Part shown: positions 36,101 through 49,500 of the stretch, in pieces
Position numbering within the stretch: the stretch's first letter is position 1
Layout of the letters: the number at the start of each line of letters is the position of its first letter
Assembly: GCA_037074765.1 (NCBI GenBank)
Contig: JBAMDO010000067.1
Location: 124,001 to 188,000, forward strand
Origin: Mansonella perstans
Lineage: Eukaryota > Nematoda > Chromadorea > Rhabditida > Onchocercidae
Length of the DNA stretch: 64,000 bases
Direction of reading: 5' to 3'
Position numbers and translations under genes: made by a program
The notes under the pieces: generated by a model
What the model saw: the letters and a program-made list of their open reading frames with translations, nothing else
Database searches by the model: none
What the model was told of the DNA's origin: nothing

Positions 36101-39100
36101 CAGTGGGTCAAAATAATATTGCTGCGAGAAGTCATCGACTGGTAGCGAATAGAACGGGTCAATTTTTTGTCGAACCAATGAACCATATGATGCAAAAATG
36201 TACTACAAAAAATATTACAGCATGAACTACTACAAAAAATATTACAGCATGAACAACGATGTTTCGCTTTTTATAAAATATGTAAATTTTTTTCCCCAAA
36301 CTTTATTTGCAAGTTTGCTTGTATTTGGCTGAAAATTTGCGCTATAGTAAATCCGTCCTTAAAGTTGTTGGTCGGAAACTCACCGGCGTTTGTTGCATTG
36401 TGTCGCGTGCTAATGACGATAATGTACTCCTACGCATAAGCTATAAAAAAAGAAATTGTTCTTTTCTTATTTGGGAATAAAAAGTGTACTTTAATTTAAT
36501 TTGGATTATAATATCTTAAAAATGCTTACACAAAAGGAAATAATCGAAAATTATTGATCACCTGATTCGGTCTTTTAAGTAAAATAAAAAATAAAATGTC
36601 TTCATCACATTCACCCATCAACCAGCGTTCTCGTAGTAGACGTGCGAAATTTTTACCGTAATTCATTATCGATTCCCTGAAAACATATCAAAAATTTTCC
36701 AAGATGACAGTTAAATGAATAAATTCTTCGCAACGTACAATTAAACCCAGGATGATAATTAAACGAAACTGTAAGCTGTTATTTTTGAAAAGTTTTTTCA
36801 TTTTTAAAGTAATTGCTTTTGAATTTTTCATTTAATTGAAATGTTTGCTTACGCCACTTGATCACTGGCAAAAAGGAAAGATGCAATTTGTGGTTTAAAT
36901 CCCTGTGTGATTTATTATTTACATCATTGTGAATAATGGAGTGAGTTAGAATTTGAAATGAATTTAAAATGTTTCTACCTTGTTGAATGCATCGATGTGA
37001 AGCTTTTCTTATAACTTAACAATGTTTTATTCATCGGGCAAAATTCACGGCTGCAAACAAACCAGTTAAGAAGCCACGGAAGTAATTAGAGAAAGAAAGA
37101 GTCTGAGAAAAGAAGCTTCCAATAGCAAATGCAAAATTGTTTTTATTTATGAGCGAATTAATTGCCGTTTCAAAGTTATTATTCAAATATGATAACAAAT
37201 ATACGATAAATTGCTTCAATTTGAAAGCAAAATTTTAAGTCTTTCATTATTTAAATGCAAAATGTGTCTGCGAAGGAGTTAATTTTCATCTACCAAGCGA
37301 TGTTTTCTGCTAAGTACAAACAGAAAATCGCGCGAGAACAGAAATCTCAGAAAAGTGTGAAATTTTCTGGAAGAATCCGATCGTGGAGAGATGAAGTATC
37401 TTGTGATCCTACCTGTACAGAGGCGAAGAACCGGATTCAACTGGAAACATTCGCCTTAAAAATGCGAAGCCAAATCGAAACCAACATGGCTTTTTCTAGG
37501 AATTCTCTTTTCATTATTTATCACTCAATTTTCCCGATATTTCAATTCCATTCGAACAATGTGTTTAAAAAACTATATGAGTTGATCAAATATGTAAATG
37601 AATTAATTTTGGCATAGTTGGAAATTTATTTGAGAGATTACAGAAAAAATATTGATCATTCCTTATAGCTTAATTAATTACTTTACTTATTTAAATGTAA
37701 ATGATTGCGAGAATAAAAAGATAGCAGCCGTAATTTGTTTTCTTTGTTATTCATATTCATTCAGTAAATAAATGTAAACAAATCGTTAATAGATAAATTT
37801 CGTTCAAACTTAAACCAAACAGCAGAGAACATACCTGGTCGAATCCACAAACACAGGATTTATTCTTGCGATTGTATATGGCATCAAGTTTGTTTTTGAT
37901 CACTTCTACTGCAAGTTTAAACAAAATAAAAGGAAAATTAATTTAACTAATTTAATTTGCAAATAACGTTCAAAAAACAGAGAAAAGACAATCTTTTAGA
38001 AAATTCAAAGTCTATTTTTCAATATTTTAGGTCTTTGTAAGTGCTTACTTTCTGACATGCTAATTGCTTTGTCAGGATCACATACTCGAACACTCTTTCT
38101 CAAGTTTGCATCATCCACGCCACAGTGAGCAGTATCGGATAGCAATGGGTAGGCACATGGTGTAATTGAGGATAATCTTTCAGCACTAAAATTAAGAAGG
38201 ACGTTCTCAGTAAATGCTTCAGTTTTCTTTCGTTTTGAAATTTTGACAGGTCAACAATTGTCAGCTTTGTTCATTGCTATCAATGTTAATTACCAGCAAT
38301 GTTTTTATCGCTATGTTTAAAAAGTATTAAAAATTCTTCGATATTTCAACATTCTTTTTTCGTACTCTACACTCCTTGCTATATACACCATACTTCACTT
38401 TTTAAAAATTTTTCATTTTACTGCAACAATAAAGCAAAATCCTCTATATTGGTTTATTGTCACTTAATTTTGTAACTGCAACCTTTCTATGATCGAATTT
38501 TTTTTTCCAACTGCTGAGTTCAAATTCTTGCACTGTTATGTTGTAGAAAGAATTGAAATGTTTACTGCCAAAAAAAAATTAAATTTGAAAAGCTTTTTCA
38601 TTTATTAATCACAAGTTTAACTTTTTCACTTCAAAACCTCATTATTTGTTTCAACTATGAATCAGCAAACAGAATACGATGGAATTTAATGAAAATAATG
38701 CTAGGAATAAATATCATTGGATGAAATTATAAAATTTTTTAGTTAAAGTTTTTACTTTCACATAGTATTTTTAATTATCGATTGAAATCTGTTTTTTCTA
38801 TTTATTCCATCAATCTCTTTTTTCACGTCCTTTTTCTTTTCTGTGTCTCTTTAAGCTTTTTGCATTTTTAAAACTTTTTGCTTTTTGCACATTTGACAAT
38901 TATGTTTTTAAGCTGAAGTGCGTCTAATTACTTATCAGCCGAGGAGCGAACTATTGAAATAATTGAGAAATCAATTTAATACATATGAACAGAAATGAAA
39001 TCAGTTTTTGTACAACTTCTTTAACAACATTAAATTTCAAAGATCTTTCTGGCATACGACGCAGATCATTTCGTGTCTTATTCCACGCTAATAAATCTCA

Positions 39101-40041
39101 GATTTTTTTTGAAATTATCGTTTTTCCTTGAATTGTTGCAATCATTAACATGTCATATCAAAAAAATGTTAAAAAAAACTTATATTAAAAACTTCATCGA
39201 TTTTATTTTTAATTATGGTAATTTGTTCTGAAAGCAAATACTTGTTTTATCCGCCATAACTATTCATTTGTGTGCCACGAAGTATGGTAATGCTAGATAT
39301 GTTATGGGTCATGCAAAGGTAGCAGAAAACTCTACAGTCGATATTGTCATTTCACAGCTGCTATAAGTCACTTAAGTAAATTTTTCTAATGATATCAACT
39401 TGTACTATTAAAATTAGTAATGCTTGAAAGACCAATTAATATGCAATTAATTAGCAATTAACTTGATACCGCACAGAATGCTTATGTTACAATTCTGTAA
39501 CAGTGAAATATTTAAATTCCTAGCAAAAAATCATTGACAATAGTTCGCAGTTTGCTGCAAAAAAGTAAACCATGCACGGAAGAATGATTTCAAATTAACT
39601 TTTTGAACATTCATTTCTATTCAAACATATATCAATCAAAAATTTGGCTGTAAAATGATCAAAAAAAAAAAATAAAAACAAAATGGAAAAATGTTTGCGG
39701 GAAGATTTGAAATTACTAAGAAGGAAGATTTGAAATTAATAAAAATTTATTTAAATAAGCTTTCCAATATTTTGTGTTGCAGCAACAATTATTTAATAAA
39801 AGTAAATTAACATTAGTGCTTAAAACAGCCAAAAAAAAGTTTGAGGAATGTAGTTTCGTTCAGTTTCAAATTGCATTCAAATTGATTGCTCATTTAAAAA
39901 ATAGAAACGAAATGTAAAATAATTTAATATGAAGGATAATTACACATACCGTATAGTTTGAATGATTGCGCTTGCAGTACTAATTAGAAAAATAAAATGA
40001 GCCAAATGATTGCTTCTATTGCCTTTAGAAATATTTGACAT
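33171..40041 (-). CDS. TPM-domain single-pass membrane protein (MOLO-1-like), about 345 aa
   Basis: Ten phase-consistent exons (high to low): 40041-39950, 38185-38049, 37908-37835, 36902-36853, 36676-36562, 36440-36384, 36202-36044, 35682-35537, 35005-34917 and 33289-33171 (stop TAA 33171-33173). They total exactly 346 codons. The protein starts with a signal peptide (h-region LAHFIFLISTASA, residues 13-25). An extracellular domain follows with the nematode TPM-type cysteine pattern (ITPCAYPLL...AHCGVDD...VCDPDKAISMSE...SCVCGFD, then ECDEDILFFILLKRP). One membrane helix lies near residues 258-280 (DWAVIVFVISALLCLLMTIG). A basic cytoplasmic tail follows (SVRRGSQRKSTDTTRRW). C. elegans MOLO-1 is a TPM-domain auxiliary subunit of the levamisole-sensitive acetylcholine receptor. 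This gene is in that family, but which paralogue it represents cannot be told here. Exon 7 follows a duplicated acceptor. Confidence 0.75.
33580..33775 (+). CDS. Candidate nested mini-gene with signal peptide, opposite strand
   Basis: Inside the last intron of the TPM gene, on the opposite strand, an ATG at 33588 encodes a clear signal peptide (MKLLVLLFISMLLLQSPLL then TACKSIL). An acceptor-like TTTTCGCAG ends at 33579, nine bases before the ATG, as for an SL trans-spliced mRNA. Unspliced, the ORF is 28 aa (TAA at 33672-33674). With a GTATCC donor at 33665 and the TTTAG acceptor ending at 33741, it reads about 36 aa to a TAA at 33773-33775. The mature peptide would be very short and matches no family I know. 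It could be real, or a chance hydrophobic ORF. Confidence 0.25.
36201..36254 (+). repeat. 27-bp direct tandem duplication over a splice acceptor
   Basis: Two identical 27-base copies (36201-36227 and 36228-36254) lie at the start of exon 7 of the TPM gene. On the - strand each copy carries a T-rich tract ending TTTTTTGTAG, so the 3' splice site is doubled. The exon-proximal copy gives the open frame (TAC ATT TTT...). The distal one would insert 27 bases beginning with TAG, an in-frame stop. Confidence 0.9.
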
Positions 40042-42099
40042 TCGACTGTTGGCACATTTTCTTTTTTCAGTCCTCATTAATTAGCTATTCATTGTAAAGT
40101 AGTTGGATATTCATCACCTGGAAATTTCCCGAAGTTATTTCCTGATGCAAATTATTTCAATATTATGCAAATTATTTATTATTTATTATAATATTATTTA
40201 TTATTATATAAATTATGTAAATTATCTATTATTTCCTCCATCATCCTTGTTTCATTTGGTTTAATACGTTCTGTTTTTGCCTCGAACAAGATGGCATTTG
40301 ATATCGCTAATATTGAAGAATTAAAAGTTTTTTGAAATTCGTACGATTCTTCTTGTCAAATAAATCTTCTGGGATATGCCTTGGGAAATGAAAAACAAAC
40401 ATCACATTCGCAAGTCTAATTAAACTTTCCAGTTTTATTCAATCCTAATTAAACTGCCATTGTACTTCATGCAAGTGACAACAGTATTAAAAAAGGCACT
40501 TTATGGCTAGGCCTTAAGAATTTTTATAGAATACCGAAAAAAATTACTGTCATAAATCTAGTTTTGTCATACGCTTGTGCACATACTTTTATTTCAATCA
40601 CGTAAAGTGACAGCTGAAAACTTTCATTGATGAGACATAGGTGTGATTTACAATCTAAAGTATAATTAGTAAATTTTGAGACATATATTCAAACATTTTG
40701 CAATCATACCAGTTGCGTATCAAATCATTCATTAAAAATGACATAAAGTTTTGCTGTTCTATTTTAGATGTGCTTTTATTTCTGTTTACTGTCAACTTAT
40801 TTCTCATTCTGTTGTATTATAGACATAACCGAAAATTGGTCGGATGAAATTCCAAAAAAAAATTAATTAAATAATTGGACTGAATTTAATGCAAAGTCCT
40901 TCTTCTTGGCTTTTAGTCCACCTTTTTTATGCGGAAAATTTCTATCTAAGCAATAACTGAATTTGTCAAAAAATTAAATATTCTGCGTGTTTGACACTGA
41001 TCCAGTTATTCAACGGAAAATAAATGAATAAATGTGCCGCACAAATTACTGGCCAATTAATTTATAAAAAAGAAAGAATGCTTGAAATTGAAGGCATAGA
41101 GAATTGGAAAAACTTTTGAAAAAGGCCTAATGTGTAAAGTGCTGCGGAACGAAGAAAAGATAATCAAAGCCTATCAAAATTGACTTGTCTATTTGGCCAA
41201 GTTTTAGCATTTCTTTGTGACTGGAAAGGAAAGGAAATTAAATTTTCAGAGATGATCATTTTGTGAGGAAACAACAGAAGGAAATTACTGAAAATACTTT
41301 GAGATAAAAAGTGCTTTCAAAGCAACATTTATCTTTTTGATTCGCATTGCATGTTGCTTTGTTCATAAGCCTGGCAAGTCCTACTAAGCAAAGAATCAAA
41401 CAAATCAATTAAAAGCCGCAAATTTTTGCAGCAACTCTCGGTGCAATTATGACCAATGAATGGTCTGAATCGGCATTTGGAAGGAATTATTAAAGGTTAA
41501 AGAGCAAAGAAAGGGAAAAGAATGGAAAATTTCAAAGAGAAATTTAAAAGGTAATTTAAATAAATATACTTGGCGGTGAAGAAGGAAGGAATAAAGTTTC
41601 CATTGTAAATTCATTTCATCGATATTTTCGCTCTTGTTGACGCATTTGAAAAATAATTAGCCCTGAAAGTTTATTACATTTTTATTTTGAAAAAATAAAT
41701 GGGAGTACTGGCTACGAATGGACAAGCCTGACTACAAGCCTAACGTCGAGATTCAGTCTTTATTTGTTTACGCATCATTTGATAAGTGTATTCATGCAAT
41801 CTTTATTTGCTTCCACTGTTTCCAATTTTTGTTTTTAAAAAATTTGAAAAAAACAAATTCCTTGAATGGTAAGTTTTCATTCATTTATTTGCTAATTTCA
41901 TTAGAAATTGCAATTGATAAAAAAGTTTTATAATTAATCCTAATTACTCAATGAATGAGATTTTCTATTTGCAATGAAGTTGATAAAAAGGAGAAAAGAA
42001 AAAGAGAATAGATGGAAAGATAAAAAATTTAATTAAATTGGAAAGAGAATCACGAATGAATTGATGCTTCTTTTTTTTTGAAAATTGAAAACATGGCTA

Positions 42100-42232
42100 A
42101 AATTATCAAGTAGAGAAAGAAAGAGAGAGGAAAGGCGAGAGAGGGAGAGAAAGAAAGGATACCAAAATCATGTTTTGAAGGAAATGTAGCTGAAAGAGGA
42201 ATGGGAGAGAGAGAGAGAGAGAGAGATGTAGA
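42100..42232. repeat. GA-rich purine tract
   Basis: Purine-rich tract including (GA)n near 42206-42226, in the gap between the TPM and PDE8 genes. Confidence 0.85.
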
Positions 42233-42567
42233 GGACATTGTAGTCACTCTACCCTTTCAGTAGACTTTTTTTTAAGAAAAAAACGAATTTTTGTTTAGAG
42301 AATAGAACTGGAGGAAATTTCAAAAGCAAAAAAGCCTTAAGGCCTGTTTTCTACTTTGTACTTTATGACAAGATCTATTGTCTACTTTTTGAGTTAAGTT
42401 TTATGGCCTTTTTTAAAGCCTAATTTCTCTTTTCCTTCCTTTTCTTCTCATATTTCTTTCATGTAATAACACACAGCTAACTTTCCGTAACAACCACTAA
42501 TTATCCGGTTTCCTCCTCTTTTCGTTCCTTCTTCCTTTCGCTCGCATTTTCGCATATAAAACATATC

Positions 42568-42665
42568 ACAAACACACAGACACACACAGACACAGACACA
42601 CACACACAGACACACACAGACACAGACACACACAGACACAGACACAGACACATATATATATATAT
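42568..42665. repeat. CA/GACA microsatellite followed by TA run
   Basis: Mixed (CACA) and (CAGA) units followed by (TA)n, intergenic. Confidence 0.95.
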
Positions 42666-45600
42666 TTTAATCTTTTAAAAAGGGGTAAGAAACAAGAATT
42701 TCTGAGAAAATGCTAACAAATAATCCTCTTATAGTTTGCATTAAAAGTTTGACTGTGAAAGATTTCGTTGTTAAAAATTCAATTATTTTCATTTCTTCCA
42801 TCAGAATCAATCAATTGTGCTGCGATTTTCTCCAACCACCTGAAGTGTCCCTTTTTGCAGTTGTTACTTATTAAAACAGTCCTCCAGTATTGTGAAATCA
42901 CAGAATCAGAAATCACAAATATTTTCAAAAAAAATTCAAAATTATTTCAATAATGAATAGTTCATCAATTGTTTATTTTCCTCTAAAATCAAATTTATCA
43001 AACTCATACTAAATGCTAATAATAATAAGTGATTTAGCACAATTAGCATTAAAAAACTTAAAGTAGGAGCAAAATATGAAGTTGCTGCGGAATTCAAACA
43101 ATTTAACTTATTCAAAATCCATGTTGAAATATTTGCTGTCATCAATTTCATGCAAATTAAAATTTAATAATTCCTATGGAACAGTTAAAATAGAAAAAGC
43201 ATGTTGCAGCTCAATTAAGTACTTCAATTTGTGATGATAATAAAGTTTAAATGGTCTTAAGCAATGCTTTAATTAAATGCTTTAAATTTCATTGTCAGAG
43301 TAAAACTGATCACTCAACAATTTCTATGAAAATTTAAAAGACAAGCAAAAATTTAATGAAATGCACCATTTTAATGAGAACAATTAATCTTCAAGCAATG
43401 CGAAATTAGCACAGTTTGTTAATTTACGATTGTTAAGTTTTATGTGAGGATCTCAATCTTTTTCAATTGAGATAGAAGCACAGTGTCCACGATAGGAATG
43501 CGCAAAAGTGGACCAATTAGTTTTAGACTTGCAGGGTCAATTTACCATCTGTAAAAAAAAAGTTTTTGGTCGATTATTGAAATTTTGAGTTGGGAAATTT
43601 TTTCTGGATTTATTGGTAAATTTGTTGACAAATATAAATCTTGGCTTCTCAAACTATAAAACATGAAATGAAATGTGAGTTTTTTCATCTTGGAATTTAA
43701 ATTTTTGATAAGCAGATGGAAATATAAGTGAGAGAGGAAGAAGAAAGGAAGCAAAGTAACTATTCCCAAATGATCATACTTTATGGCGTTCAGGATATTT
43801 CAGGGATGCAAAAAAATTTTAAACCATGAAATTAAAGTACTAGCTAATAAATGATGCTAGCCAGATATAGGAAGCCAAATCTAAGTGCCATAAAATGTTC
43901 AGTATATTTCTTGGCTTCGTTAGATTGAACTAATTTTTATAAAAATATTTCCATGAAATAAGATACGAACTTTAGTTTTTGCATTTTATTGTAATTGTTA
44001 GTTTTATTCATAAGATTATGATCGTATTGATTTCAAGCAGAAAATTTTTTCAGTGAATTGAAATTTCGCTGCCAAATGGCAAGCTTTTCACAAATATTAT
44101 AGCGTGAGAAATGCAAGAGAAAAAAAATGAATTTTTCCTATAAAATTCAACTATTTTGGTGTGAATTTTCCTGAACAAAACTCACAATGACATAAATTAT
44201 TGTTGTTTAGAAAATCCCTTTCTGTGATTCTTCGATTATCAGTGAAATTTACAGGCATCGACCAATAACAACAGCTTCGCTTAATTTTTTTTTATTTATT
44301 CGGCGCTAAATGACGGTTAACCTTTAATTAAATAATTTGTTGAATTATTTCAAATCGATATCACAATATAGTACTGCTGATATCCCTACTCGATATTTCA
44401 TTACAAAATCATGAAATATTTTAAAACGATTTTAAAAACGCAAGGAATTTAAAGCATTTCAGAGAGCAAACAGCGCAGCTACAATTTCAGGATTTTTCTG
44501 CCAAAATTTGAATAGTTTTATAATAATTGCAGGTTTCGCTTTGAATTAACGATCATTTTAATGAGCACTTCTGTAAGGATTTCATTTCATATTTGATTTC
44601 TCGCAAAATGAGATTCGTTCGCTCAATACAAGTGGAAACTAAATTTGTCTCTTTGGATCGTGCTTCTTCGGCATTTTTTGCTGAAAATTCATTTTTATCC
44701 ATGCATGCCTGAACTGATTTCCGGCAAATATGTCGTAACAGAAGAAGTACATTCATTTGATATTTTTGCATACTATAAAATGAAATCATTTCTTTGGAGT
44801 TTTTTTTTCGCGGGAAATGCAACAAAAGAAGCTGCAAAATGAAGAAAGAAAACTAAATAAAGAAAACGCTGAATGATTCAACGAATAGAAAATTCACGGA
44901 TTTCTTTTGCTGTAAAATCTGAAAAAAACCATTTAGTGACAAAAAGTGTCATTTAATAGCTCATTTGACCTTCTCAAATATTACTATAACTATTTTCAGT
45001 TAAAATTTCGCCATCAAATCTGAACATAGTTTTCCAGTGTTCAAAACTTTTTTCAAGCCTCTATAGTTGACGAATTTATTGGGGAATTAAAAAATTGCCA
45101 GCAGTAAATGATGAAAGTTTGCTTCATCTTTTATTGCTGATAAGTCAATTATTCTTCATACTGTGCTATACAATTTAACTGCTGCGATTTTATGAGCAAA
45201 TTTCAGGTCTCAGTCATTTGTTTCCATCAAAGTATAATTAAACTTGTGCAATGTATAACTATTGCAAATTTTTGAAGAAATGCCGAGTAGTTCTGTTTAG
45301 CAATTTTCAATTTCAGTCTAGCTCAACTAAAGGAACAGAAAGGCATTGAATGTTTTTTCAAAATACTAACGACAAATAGAAATTATAAATATAATTTGTA
45401 AATTTTTTTAATACAATTATTTTCGGCCATAACAAACATAAAGAGAGAAAGTAAAACAGATAATTAGTAGGCATGATTGATGATAATTAGCAAATGTAAA
45501 GCGATTTTTGTTAAAAGCCTTGTTGAAAACCAAAGCGAAAACTGTGTGAATTTTCTAAATTGAAAAAAGATTTTTTCACTTTATTATTTAAACAAATTAA

Positions 45601-46039
45601 AGAAATTAAACCTGCATAAAACATTAAAAAAACGATTGTTACTTTCGATATTGTCTAACTATGCTAATAACAAATGAAATATTTCAACAACCAAAAAGAA
45701 TCTATACATAATAACTTTCCATTGGAGCAATGCCTTAAAGGATAGCACTACTGATTGACTGTTTATAGTACTCGTTGAATGATATCAGCATTGTTGAAAG
45801 TGAAAGGTAAGGATACAAGCAATGGAATAATTTGCGAAGAAAACAATCAAATAAATACTTCGTAATTCTCGGAATGTCTCAAATGTTTGTCACATTTATG
45901 ATAGAAAAGCAATCGTATGCCATAGAAACTGTAGGTATATTCGATTAAATTAAATGCTAAAATTACCATTTTAACAATCTTTGGTTTGTTAACTTGACTG
46001 GAAAGGGTCATTTAATTACTTTACTATACAACTACTAAT

Positions 46040-46080
46040 TTACCTGATAATAGCATAATAAATTACCTGATAATAGTATA
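46040..46080. repeat. 23-bp tandem repeat
   Basis: TACCTGATAATAG repeated with a 23-base period, in the 3' flank of the PDE8 gene. Confidence 0.75.
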
Positions 46081-46540
46081 ATAATCCAGTGGCAATTTCA
46101 TGCTTACAATCAATAAATTTTCTTCCATGGAAAATCAGACAAGACTTTTCTGAATCGTATCAGTCGTTATCGTTACAAATACTATCGAATAAATGAACAT
46201 AATTGACAAGTATACAAGACTAATGATAAGATTAAAATTTCAGAAAAGTTCTTATTCAAATTACAATGCAGTTGATATTGGAAAAAATCTCTCTCGCTTC
46301 AAAATTTACGAATTAACCAATTGAAAACTTTGGTGAATATGTAATACGAAACTGTATTAGCAAATGCCGAAAAAGTTATACAATGCAACAAATTTTCTAA
46401 TAATTGATCAAATTTAACGTATATATGTTGAGAGATAGCAATATTGATTGAATCTTAATGATCACTATTTTGAGAGATTTCATCCAAAGCTGCTACAATA
46501 TTATTAACAAGGGTTAAAAGAAATTTTATGCTAACATTAA

Positions 46541-49500
46541 CTATGAATTAGCTGTTCTCTCATCACTTAATTGTGTATTCTTTGATGGATTCCAATCAGC
46601 TGTTTGCTGTCGCCATTTTTCGTAGTTCATCTCCAGTTGTGTCAGCAAATTCGGAAGATTTGAAAATTGTGCCCAACTTGTAAATGCTTCACGTGCGAAC
46701 ATATCAATGAAGCCGCATTGCGTCAGTGGTACGTTGCAGACGTTGCGATCAAATAATTCCATTGTTAATGGCAAACCTTTTTCACGTTCTTCACTTGTCT
46801 GAACAGTTTCAAAAAAGAAGTAACTGATTGCATATGAATATTTGAAATAAAAAATAGATTTAATAGCTTCTAAGTTAAACAAATTAGTTAATGATTCTAA
46901 GATAGTTTGGAAGAAAGAAATCCAGTCTTTGAAATTTGAAAATTAGAATTGAAATAGTAAATCAATTCTTTAGAAAATAATGCCTGTTACAACTTTTCCT
47001 ACATTCCTTTACATTAATACTATATTTAGGTGTAAAAAAAAAACGAAACACAAATATTAAAAGACCAATCTATCAAGAAATATCAATTAAAAAATAAAAT
47101 TAAAAGTGAAGAAATTATAATTAGCATACAACAATCATTGCTATTTTCATTATTTAAATTTTTACCGAATGGGATTTAAATTTTCGTTCATTCGTCGGTT
47201 AATCTCTGAATTTAATTAGCAGAAAAATAATCTACGAATTTAATTAGTAAAAAAATAATTATGCCACAGTTTATTGTTTCAATGAATTTGACCTGATCGA
47301 AATATTCCTCTACAATACGCATGGCCCATTTCTTGCATAAATCCCATTCTCTTGTTGGATTACCAATATCCGCACATTTGATTAGCATTCGACATATTGT
47401 CAGCGATACATTATTCTCATTTTCTTCATTGTACTAGAAATTTCTCACTTTGTAGCTTACATTAGAAGTAAATGTTTGGGAAAGTTTCACAAGACTTTCA
47501 AGAGTCGTTTTCAAGTTGACAAAATTATTCAACGAATAAAAAATTATAGACGGCAATATTTTTGATACAATTCATAAATTGTAAAAAAAATAAGTCAAAT
47601 TTTTTAATTAAATTCCCGGAAAAAAGAAAAAATTCTTTACAAGTGGAATGTACAGAGAAACGAGAAACCATGACTAGAAATACTGAGAAATGCAAGTTGA
47701 ATTTCTGCAGCAGAGGGAAATTAAAAATAAAATTTTTGCCAAAATGCCTCGAGAAACAAACTATGACTGCAAAATTTTAAATTTGTTTTTAACTTCAGTC
47801 TCATGCAAAAACAATCAAACATAAAAAATCGCTGTGAATTATGCAACAGCGAACAGATAAATATGCTCTGTGCAAACATTTTTCTTTTTCTGCAAGATCT
47901 GAAAAAGAAAATTCCTTTCTTTTTCTTTCATTCTCTTTCTTTAAAATTTATCATTTATCATTCTTTCATTCTCTTCTTTGAAATTTGTCGTTTTCATTTC
48001 TTCTGTTGAAATTTATCATTTTTTGAAAGATCTATCCATAAACTTTTAAATTCTCTTTTGCTTCTCGCATACATTTTATGTTATGCTTAGTAATGATAAT
48101 AAAGATCCAATGGATAATAATAATGATAATGATCTACTCTTATCTAAGGAAGATAATTTTAGTTACAAAAATAGAACAGAGAATGACATTCAAATTTGAT
48201 TGGTTGAGATACCTTTAAATTTGAAACAACTTGTTGAAATTTCGTCAAATATTCGAAATGTCGACTCATGTCAGTAGCTAAAACCATTTCAACTGTGGCT
48301 TGTCGCAGTGCTGCAAATTCTTCCCGAGTGAGTCCAGCAAATATATTGATATTATTGGTACTTTGCAGAGTAAGCTGAAATGCCAGTGCTATGTGATGAT
48401 TCTCCAGGACTGATTGATCGTTATATAACAATGCCAATGGTTGTTGAGTATTTATTAAAAAGGCATTGCCGCGTCCTAAAATTTATTGTTTTTTTCAAAT
48501 GTATTCGCTTTTTGGATATACAAGTGCCATTTATTGTACAACAGTGCAGTGGTCGTTAATTTTTCATTAAAAATCTCTGAAGATTTTTCTTTATTAAAAG
48601 TATTCACTTTTTGATTTTGAATATATCATTGCAAATAGTAATTTGCCACGGATAGTTCCACTTTTTTCAAGTAAAAGTGAACTATCATTAAATGACGAAT
48701 GTGGCACAAGATTGACGTCGTATTATCATATTTCACTACGCATCACATTCGTTAAGAGCTATTGAAAGGATGTTATAGCTTAATCTTGAAATATTCCGCT
48801 ATGACAAGCAGATTGCCTTTTTGTCAGTCTTGGGAAACTTCATGACAAGTTGCAATTCACATCAGAATCGTGCTTTATTTATGGTTGACACTTGGCCATC
48901 CTACAACTCCATTACAAGTTGTACTTATTAAATTTAAATTACCCATTGGTACGAATAATACTTGCTTTGGCAATAGACAAATACGGGATAATCTAAATCA
49001 TGTAAGATGGATTGATACTTACCGGGATGGTCCAAATCATGAACTGCAGCAGCTATTAGAACTGCCGTGGCATGTACATCCTGCACATAGTGAGCGACAG
49101 TAGGACAATTAAGAAAAAACGATGTAGCCTAAAATATGTTAAAAATTTTGGATTGCAGAGAAGCTTTGTTGTAAATATCTTTTGATCAATAACCAAATTA
49201 GCGGAAAAAGACTTTCGCAGTTGTGCTTTTCGTTTTTCCTCGGCATTCATATGATGAACTGCTGACATCTGTGAAATAGTGTCCTGCTGACGTAAGACGA
49301 CTTTATTTCATAAATGTGCTGAACAAATAGCTTTTTAACAATCGCTGTGACTATATTAAAATGTTAACAACTGTATTAAAAACCGGAAAATGATAATAAC
49401 CTGTAAGACATCAGCAGCATGGGTAGCATTGTGATACGGATTTACTGCATGATAATGAACTTCAATGGCATTTAACCAGCGAGTAATTAAATCCATCGAG

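Larger units (their letters stand above)
40042..46540. other. Gap upstream of the TPM gene and downstream of PDE8
   Basis: 6.5 kb holding the presumed promoter of the TPM gene (next to 40041) and the 3' flank of PDE8 (next to 46541). It contains the microsatellites listed and an 8-bp perfect stem hairpin (ATCTCAAT/ATTGAGAT) near 43451-43474. No coding exon is supported. Confidence 0.5.

Noticed and set aside
42448..42651. Cysteine/valine-rich - strand frame
   Set aside because: Translation of the CA/GACA microsatellite.
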